NCBI GenBank assembly: GCA_030646595.1
Contig: JAUSKS010000125.1
Span: 1-10,608, forward strand
Direction of reading: 5' to 3'
DNA from: Gallionellaceae bacterium
GTDB lineage: Bacteria; Pseudomonadota; Gammaproteobacteria; Burkholderiales; Gallionellaceae
Length of the DNA: 10,608 nucleotides
Shown here: in pieces, positions 7,244 to 10,608 of the stretch
Numbering within the stretch: the first letter of the stretch is position 1
How the letters are laid out: each line of letters begins with the position of its first letter
Made by a program: the position numbers and the translations under genes
Notes under the pieces: generated by a model
The model's input: the letters and a program-made list of their open reading frames with translations, nothing else
What the model was told of the DNA's origin: nothing
The model's database searches: none

Positions 7244-8164
7244 TTATTCGCGCTGGCTATTCATGCTAATCACCAGCACACCGATCAACACCAGCGACGA
7301 TCCCACAATCTGCAATAACGAAATACTCTCGTTTAAAAATACATAGGCCATATAAATCGTGCTGACTGGCCCGACCGTGCCGATCAGCGAGGTCGTTCCC
7401 GATCCTATGCGGCGAATGGCGTAGGACAGAAAAAACACTGGCACCACCGTAGAAAATATCGCCATTGCAATTGAAAGTTGATATACCTGTACCGGCAAAT
7501 CCAGCGCACTCATAGAATGCGTCACGCCAAATTGCAACAGACTGGCCGCACTGGCTACCACCATCGCGTATGCAGTAAAGCGCATCGTGCCGATGCGCGC
7601 AATGGCGTGACCTGCACCGACCAGATAGACCGAGTAAGACAAGGTGCTGGCGAACACCAAGGACGCACCCAACAGGATACTGCCTTGCTTCATCTCCAAA
7701 TCATGAACAAAAACCAACACAATTCCGGCATAACACAAAGCCATCGCTGCCATCACCTTCCTGCCGATGGTACGCTTATATATCAATGATGAAAGAATCA
7801 CCGTCATGGTCGGATAGAGAAATAAAATCAGCCGCTCTAACCCAGCGGAGATATATTGCAAGCCGAGAAAATCCAGAAAGCTGGAAAGATAATAGCCAAC
7901 CAAGCCCAGCCCCAACACCAGCATACGGTCATGCGGGTTAAGTGGTTCGGCATGCCGCCGTTGTGCCCACAAGGCGACACCCACAAAGAATGGCAGCGAA
8001 AATACCATGCGCAAGGCCAGCAGCGTAACCGCATCCACACCATGCAAATAAGCCAGTTTGACCAGTATGGCCTTGCCCGAAAAACCAACTGCCGCGAGTA
8101 ACGCAAAGATTACGCCGAGAAATATATTTCGATTACCCAAGATACTGCGTGTATTGTTTACCAT
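7244..8164 (-). CDS. EamA/DMT-superfamily transporter (10 TM)
   Basis: The 306-residue protein has two tandem EamA repeats of about 140 residues and roughly ten hydrophobic helices. This is the usual build of drug/metabolite transporters such as RhaT or YdcZ relatives. The first repeat begins FALLAAVGFSGKAILVKLAY and has LRMVFSLPFF and LEFLILFLYP-like LERLILFLYPTMTVILSSLIYKR. The second has ASTLSYSVYLVGAG and ends FLNESISLLQIVGSSLVLIGVLVI. The substrate cannot be read from the sequence; export of a small metabolite or amino acid is typical. It converges on the arnB-like gene with 2 nt between stops, so it is not part of that operon. It is not an ArnF subunit, since ArnF has only four helices. 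The ribosome site is weak (GGGT at 8171-8174) and sits in a hairpin. A predicted promoter lies at 8355-8383. Confidence 0.9.
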   Translation of the reverse strand: MVNNTRSILGNRNIFLGVIFALLAAVGFSGKAILVKLAYLHGVDAVTLLALRMVFSLPFFVGVALWAQRRHAEPLNPHDRMLVLGLGLVGYYLSSFLDFLGLQYISAGLERLILFLYPTMTVILSSLIYKRTIGRKVMAAMALCYAGIVLVFVHDLEMKQGSILLGASLVFASTLSYSVYLVGAGHAIARIGTMRFTAYAMVVASAASLLQFGVTHSMSALDLPVQVYQLSIAMAIFSTVVPVFFLSYAIRRIGSGTTSLIGTVGPVSTIYMAYVFLNESISLLQIVGSSLVLIGVLVISMNSQRE

Positions 8165-8348
8165 GATGAGACCCGAAAGTGGCTAGTGCAGGTCTCAGGC
8201 AAGATGAAGCAACGCGGTTAGACCCGCAGTTGCCCAGTTAAAAAACGAAGTTAAAACAGGAACGCGCTGCGGCAGTAGGCTAGCGTAGTTAGCCACAGTC
8301 GCTTGGTAGGGGTGGCTGCGGAAAAAGTGATATTTTGCCTTTTCATGA
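8165..8348 (-). promoter_or_regulatory. long structured 5' leader of the EamA transporter gene
   Basis: From the predicted start near 8348 to the ATG at 8164 the transcript would have about 184 nt of leader. Read on the minus strand it holds several stems. TGAGACC (8191-8197) pairs with GGTCTCA (8167-8173); this 7-bp stem ends 2 nt before the ATG and contains most of the weak GGGT ribosome site. AAC-T-GCGG (8224-8231) pairs with CCGCGTT (8211-8217) with one bulge and a 6-nt loop. Further up, AGCCAC (8312-8317) can pair with GTGGCT (8291-8296), or the latter's GGCTA can pair with TAGCC (8278-8282); the two are mutually exclusive. An ATG at 8346 opens a 31-codon ORF (MKRQNITF..., stop at 8251). 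I match none of this to a known riboswitch class. Confidence 0.35.
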
Positions 8349-8354
8349 GGGTGA

Positions 8355-8383
8355 AATATACGGGGTTGGGTAGAGGGAGTCAA
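8355..8383 (-). promoter_or_regulatory. sigma70-type promoter for the EamA transporter
   Basis: On the minus strand, -35 TTGACT (8378-8383) and -10 TATATT (8355-8360) are separated by exactly 17 bp (C-rich spacer). It is the only near-consensus match I found upstream of the gene on this strand. It lies back to back with the toxin operon promoter, with 26 bp between the two -35 boxes. A regulator bound at the toxin operators might therefore also influence this gene. Confidence 0.6.
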
Positions 8384-8409
8384 TTAAGTAGAGCAGCCGA
8401 CAGGCGCTA

Positions 8410-8438
8410 TTGACATTTCCCATAATGGGAAATACTAT
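8410..8438 (+). promoter_or_regulatory. sigma70-type promoter of the higBA-type operon
   Basis: A perfect -35 TTGACA (8410-8415) and -10 TACTAT (8433-8438) are separated by exactly 17 bp. Transcription should begin near 8445, giving a leader of about 24 nt before the toxin ATG at 8469. The spacer is occupied by a palindrome (8415-8433), so repressor binding would directly block RNA polymerase, as expected for an autoregulated toxin-antitoxin operon. Confidence 0.85.
8415..8433. promoter_or_regulatory. 19-bp perfect palindrome, probable antitoxin operator O1
   Basis: ATTTCCCAT-A-ATGGGAAAT is a perfect inverted repeat of 9-bp arms around one base. It touches the last base of the -35 box and the first base of the -10 box, filling the spacer. 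Operators of this kind bind dimeric HTH antitoxins. The HTH-containing HigA-type protein encoded downstream is the obvious candidate ligand. Confidence 0.8.
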
Positions 8439-8442
8439 ATTT

Positions 8443-8462
8443 ACAATATATGGGAATATTGT
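8443..8462. promoter_or_regulatory. second inverted repeat, probable operator O2
   Basis: ACAATAT (8443-8449) and ATATTGT (8456-8462) are perfect 7-bp arms around ATGGGA. The repeat covers the predicted transcription start and ends 6 nt before the toxin ATG. ATGGGAA at 8450-8456 repeats the O1 half-site at 8425-8431 in the same orientation, 25 bp away. It could be a second, weaker operator, or an RNA hairpin near the toxin start. Confidence 0.5.
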
Positions 8463-8468
8463 CTCTAA

Positions 8469-8753
8469 ATGCGCATACTGAATCTGCCACTGCTCGAAGA
8501 ATACAAAAAATATCACGCAGATGTTCGAGGGCAGTTAGACGTGTGGCGCGATGAAGTTGAGCGGGAAAAGTGGCAAACATCCCAAGATATAAAACGACGT
8601 TATAAATCTGCCGATTTCCTGGCTGAAAACCGGGTTATTTTTAATATAAAAGGTAATTCGTACAGATTGGTTGTACAAGTGCGATACCGGGGTGGAATAG
8701 TTGTAATCGAATGGGTAGGAACCCATGCCGAGTACAGTAAGAAGAAATTCTAA
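8469..8753 (+). CDS. higB: HigB-type mRNA interferase toxin
   Basis: This 94-residue protein belongs to the HigB_toxin group (E. coli YgjN/HigB-like), RelE-fold ribosome-dependent mRNA interferases that cut translated mRNA and stop growth. Typical traits are a basic helical N-terminal half (LPLLEEYKKYHADVR, then a Trp/Lys-rich segment) and the core ADFLAENRVIFNIKGNSYRLVVQVRY. This lines up with the family's VFNVGGNELRVVA-type strand, and the C-terminal VIEWVGTHAEYSK matches REVMTHKEYD-type ends. ATG 8469 follows a short leader with no good Shine-Dalgarno (only GGGA at 8452-8455, 13 nt away). The antitoxin has a strong one, so translation probably favours antitoxin. Toxin-first order is the rule for hig loci. 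The gene is intact, and the antitoxin start is 21 nt after its stop. Confidence 0.92.
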   Translation: MRILNLPLLEEYKKYHADVRGQLDVWRDEVEREKWQTSQDIKRRYKSADFLAENRVIFNIKGNSYRLVVQVRYRGGIVVIEWVGTHAEYSKKKF

Positions 8754-8764
8754 TACAGGGTGCT

Positions 8765-8770
8765 GGAGGA
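8765..8770 (+). promoter_or_regulatory. strong ribosome binding site fixing the antitoxin start
   Basis: GGAGGA is a near-perfect Shine-Dalgarno 4 nt before ATG 8775. It rules out the in-frame GTG at 8760, which lies upstream of it. The contrast with the poor site of the toxin gene predicts an excess of antitoxin over toxin. Confidence 0.85.
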
Positions 8771-8774
8771 AGAA

Positions 8775-9986
8775 ATGATCATTAAAGTTATCAAGGAAAA
8801 CGATGACTATGCACAAGCGATGGCGCGGCTCTCTGCGCTGATGACGCTCGACCCAAAAGCGGGGACAAAGGAGGACAATGAGCTGGAACTTCTGGCGCTG
8901 GTGATTGAAGACTATGAGCGCAAAATTGTGCCACCCGTCGCACCCGATCCAATAGAGGCCATTCTGTTTCGCATGGATCAAATGAAACTTGGACGTAAGG
9001 AACTGGAATCCTATATTGGTTCTACCTCCAAGGTCTCTGAGGTGCTATCGCGCAAGCGTCCGCTCTCCCTTCCCATGATTCGCCGCCTGCATAAAGGGTT
9101 GGGTATTCCGGCAGACGTGCTTATCGGTGGCACTGAAAATAGCCAAGCCATCATTGGCCAGGAGCCAGAGATGCACTACGCGAAATTACCCCTGAAAGAG
9201 ATGCATGAGCGTGGATGTTTTGGCAATTTTAAAGGAAATGCACAGCGGCTTGCAGATTATGCCGAAGACTTGGTACTCAAGTTTATGCATGGCCTCTTGC
9301 CAAAGCAGTCCACCCCGGCATTTCTGCGCGCACCCTTACACCAGCGTGGCACACGCGATACAGACGGGTATGCGTTACTTGCATGGCGGCTATGCGTAAT
9401 CAAAAAAGCGCGCGCCAGCCCCGCTCCTCGCGCATACAAAAAAGGCGTTATAACAGCGAAATGGCTGAAAGACCTCGCCCGACTTTCGGCATTCGATGAT
9501 GGCCCCCGCCTGGCTCGCGAGCAACTTGGCATGGCTGGAATTACTTTGGTCATTGAGCCGCACTTCAAGGGCACTTATCTTGATGGAGCGGCTATGCTTG
9601 ATGAAGGTCGCCCCATTGTCGCAATAACACTGCGCCATGATCGTTTGGACAACTTCTGGTTTGTGCTCATGCACGAACTGGCTCACGTTGCCAAGCATTT
9701 GGATGAGGCGCATCCGCTGTTTACCGATAACCTGGATAACCCCGCTGAACAAGATCGCCAAGAACGCGAGGCTGATGACATGGCAGGCGAAGCGCTCATT
9801 TCGCAAGCTGCTTGGAAAAAATCTGTTGCCCATACCAGCCACCAAAGCAAGGATGTAATTACGCTGGCGAACAAACTTGGTGTCCATCCCGCCATCGTTG
9901 CTGGCCGTATTCGGTATGAGACCAGGAATTACCGAATCTTAGCCAAGCTACTCGGCCATGGACAAGTTAGCCGACATTTTGCATAG
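8775..9986 (+). CDS. higA: HigA-type HTH antitoxin fused to ImmA/IrrE-type metallopeptidase
   Basis: The 403-residue protein joins two modules. Residues 1-118 are a full HigA-type antitoxin: an acidic N-terminal part (ENDDYAQAMARLSALM, EDNELELLALVIEDYE), then PPDP-like VAPDPIEAILFRMDQM. The XRE-type HTH follows (LGRKELESYIGSTSKVSEVLSRKRPLSLPMIRRLHKGLGIPADVLIGG, 72-119). Free HigA proteins of this type end about here. A middle helical region (140-225, DGYALLAWRLCVIKKA) leads to an ImmA/IrrE-like zinc peptidase with FWFVLMHELAHVAKHLD; H300 and H304 are ligands and E301 the catalytic base. QEREADDMAGEALI follows, where E332 is the likely third ligand. All key residues are intact. ImmA and IrrE cleave HTH repressors. 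The HTH half probably represses the operon and neutralises HigB; the peptidase may cut this or another repressor on a signal, which is inference. Confidence 0.92.
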   Translation: MIIKVIKENDDYAQAMARLSALMTLDPKAGTKEDNELELLALVIEDYERKIVPPVAPDPIEAILFRMDQMKLGRKELESYIGSTSKVSEVLSRKRPLSLPMIRRLHKGLGIPADVLIGGTENSQAIIGQEPEMHYAKLPLKEMHERGCFGNFKGNAQRLADYAEDLVLKFMHGLLPKQSTPAFLRAPLHQRGTRDTDGYALLAWRLCVIKKARASPAPRAYKKGVITAKWLKDLARLSAFDDGPRLAREQLGMAGITLVIEPHFKGTYLDGAAMLDEGRPIVAITLRHDRLDNFWFVLMHELAHVAKHLDEAHPLFTDNLDNPAEQDRQEREADDMAGEALISQAAWKKSVAHTSHQSKDVITLANKLGVHPAIVAGRIRYETRNYRILAKLLGHGQVSRHFA

Positions 9987-10076
9987 CGCTATGACAACAC
10001 ATTTTTTGATTGTCCAGTCTGCTGCTGTATTTCAGGCGCAAAAAAATTTCTTGTATCGCCGAAAAATAGCAGGTTA

Positions 10077-10361
10077 CTACCCGCCTTCGCGTTGGTGCCG
10101 AATAATTAAGATCAGTGCAACATTTTTTTTAACATCGAATTTATATAGCGCGATATAGCCTGTGCGTCCGCGCGAGATGATCAGTTCACGGTAGCCATGT
10201 TCGACAATGCGGCCAACCAAGGGGTGGTGTTGCAGGATTTGCAGGCCACTTATCAAGATAGCGCCTGTCTCGGATGCGGCATTTGGCTCGGTGGCAAGTA
10301 AAAAATCTGCGAGCCGTTCCAGGTCTTGTAGCGCGCGCGGGGATAAAATCAGGCGTGTCAT
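10077..10361 (-). CDS. parE: ParE/RelE-family toxin
   Basis: This 94-residue protein is a compact RelE/ParE-superfamily toxin. It has LILSPRALQDLERLADFLLATEP (ParE helical hairpin), the mid-region LQILQHHPLVGRIVEHGYRELIISRG, and the closing strands GYIALYKFDVKKNVALILIIRHQREGG. The RELII...GYIALY...I.RHQRE pattern is typical of this family. ParE members inhibit DNA gyrase and RelE members cleave mRNA; the sequence alone leans to ParE, but the target is not certain. The start (ATG read from 10361) overlaps the upstream antitoxin stop by ATGA, so the two are translationally coupled with antitoxin first. It converges on the HigA-peptidase gene with a 90-nt gap (9987-10076), in which I see no convincing terminator. 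Confidence 0.9.
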   Translation of the reverse strand: MTRLILSPRALQDLERLADFLLATEPNAASETGAILISGLQILQHHPLVGRIVEHGYRELIISRGRTGYIALYKFDVKKNVALILIIRHQREGG

Positions 10362-10608
10362 GCCGGTAATTTTTTGGCTTTGGGGCGTTTGGCAGATTTG
10401 CCTTTTAATTTGGATTCCATGTAGCTGAATACTTCGTCAGCATCGTAGATCAGCCCATACTCTGCAACTTCTTGTTCGGCCATGACTGCGCTGGCAAGGA
10501 ATTCCTGGCGGCGTTCTACCAAGGCAGTTTGCGCAGCCAGCGCTGCTATCATGAAAGCATGAGGAGCTTGATTTGCAGCTTCTGCGGCGGAGACAATGCG
10601 CGCTTTAA
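10358..10608 (-). CDS. antitoxin partner of the ParE-type toxin, 5' end outside window
   Basis: The minus-strand reading frame stays open to the window edge, so the true start lies beyond 10608; an internal ATG at 10552 is not the likely start. The visible 82 residues begin KARIVSAAEAANQAPHAF, which matches the second half of a ribbon-helix-helix (CopG/ParD-type) DNA-binding domain (usual pattern LKARI..AAE..G.TPHAF). The beta strand and first helix are missing. An acidic helical segment follows (VERRQEFLASAVMAEQEVAEYGLIYDADEVFSYMESKL), probably toxin-binding. A lysine-rich tail (KGKSAKRPKAKKLPA) ends the protein and is somewhat longer than usual. The stop overlaps the toxin start by 4 nt. 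The antitoxin should autoregulate the pair from a promoter outside this window. Confidence 0.8.
   Translation of the reverse strand, partial: KARIVSAAEAANQAPHAFMIAALAAQTALVERRQEFLASAVMAEQEVAEYGLIYDADEVFSYMESKLKGKSAKRPKAKKLPA

Noticed and set aside
8195..8383. 62-codon minus-strand ORF upstream of the EamA gene
   Set aside because: TTG start lying inside the predicted -35 box, no ribosome site and no recognisable family; better explained as leader sequence.
8535..8981. 148-codon minus-strand ORF across the higB/higA junction
   Set aside because: It is antisense to two well-supported genes and its translation resembles no family I know.
9390..9887. 165-codon minus-strand ORF inside the peptidase region
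   Set aside because: It is the shadow of the strand encoding HELAH and EREAD; no independent support.
9987..10076. Possible bidirectional terminator between the two toxin-antitoxin operons
   Set aside because: Only GGCG/CGCC and CTGCT/AGCAG short matches with long AT-rich loops; not a credible terminator.

Overview
The window looks like chromosomal DNA of a Gram-negative proteobacterium. XseA, an AsmA-like envelope protein and ArnT/ArnB-type lipid A modification genes all imply an outer membrane. The tRNA-Asn and the protein style suggest a betaproteobacterium, possibly near Gallionellaceae/Nitrosomonadales. That placement is an impression, not a computed result. Base composition is moderate, with AT-rich stretches between genes.

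Layout. (1) 3-78, minus: tRNA-Asn(GUU) with a near-consensus promoter. (2) 207-2579, plus: a 790-residue membrane protein. It has a winged-helix-like N-terminus, a long coiled coil built on a 111-bp tandem repeat, one membrane segment and an AsmA-like C-terminus. (3) 2812-7241, plus: a tight run of xseA, an arnT-like glycosyltransferase, a small SMR/EamA-type membrane protein and an arnB-like aminotransferase. Two of the three junctions are ATGA overlaps and the third is a 7-nt gap, so this is very likely one transcript. The last three genes fit attachment of an amino sugar to lipid A, but arnA, arnC, arnD and arnF are not seen here. (4) 7244-8164, minus: an EamA/DMT transporter converging on arnB with a 2-nt gap. 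A predicted promoter lies about 190 bp upstream of its start, leaving a long leader with several hairpins.

(5) 8410-9986, plus: a HigB-type mRNA interferase toxin followed by a HigA antitoxin fused to an ImmA/IrrE-type zinc metallopeptidase (HELAH motif). The promoter is near consensus. A perfect 19-bp palindrome fills its spacer, and a second inverted repeat lies over the predicted transcription start. (6) 10077-10608, minus: a ParE/RelE-type toxin and its antitoxin, whose start lies beyond the window edge.

Regions 1-3 read as core and envelope genes, while the stretch after about 8400 reads as an accessory toxin-antitoxin island. The most interesting item is the antitoxin-peptidase fusion and its operator layout. 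The related protein architecture is already known in databases, but to my knowledge its mechanism is not settled.
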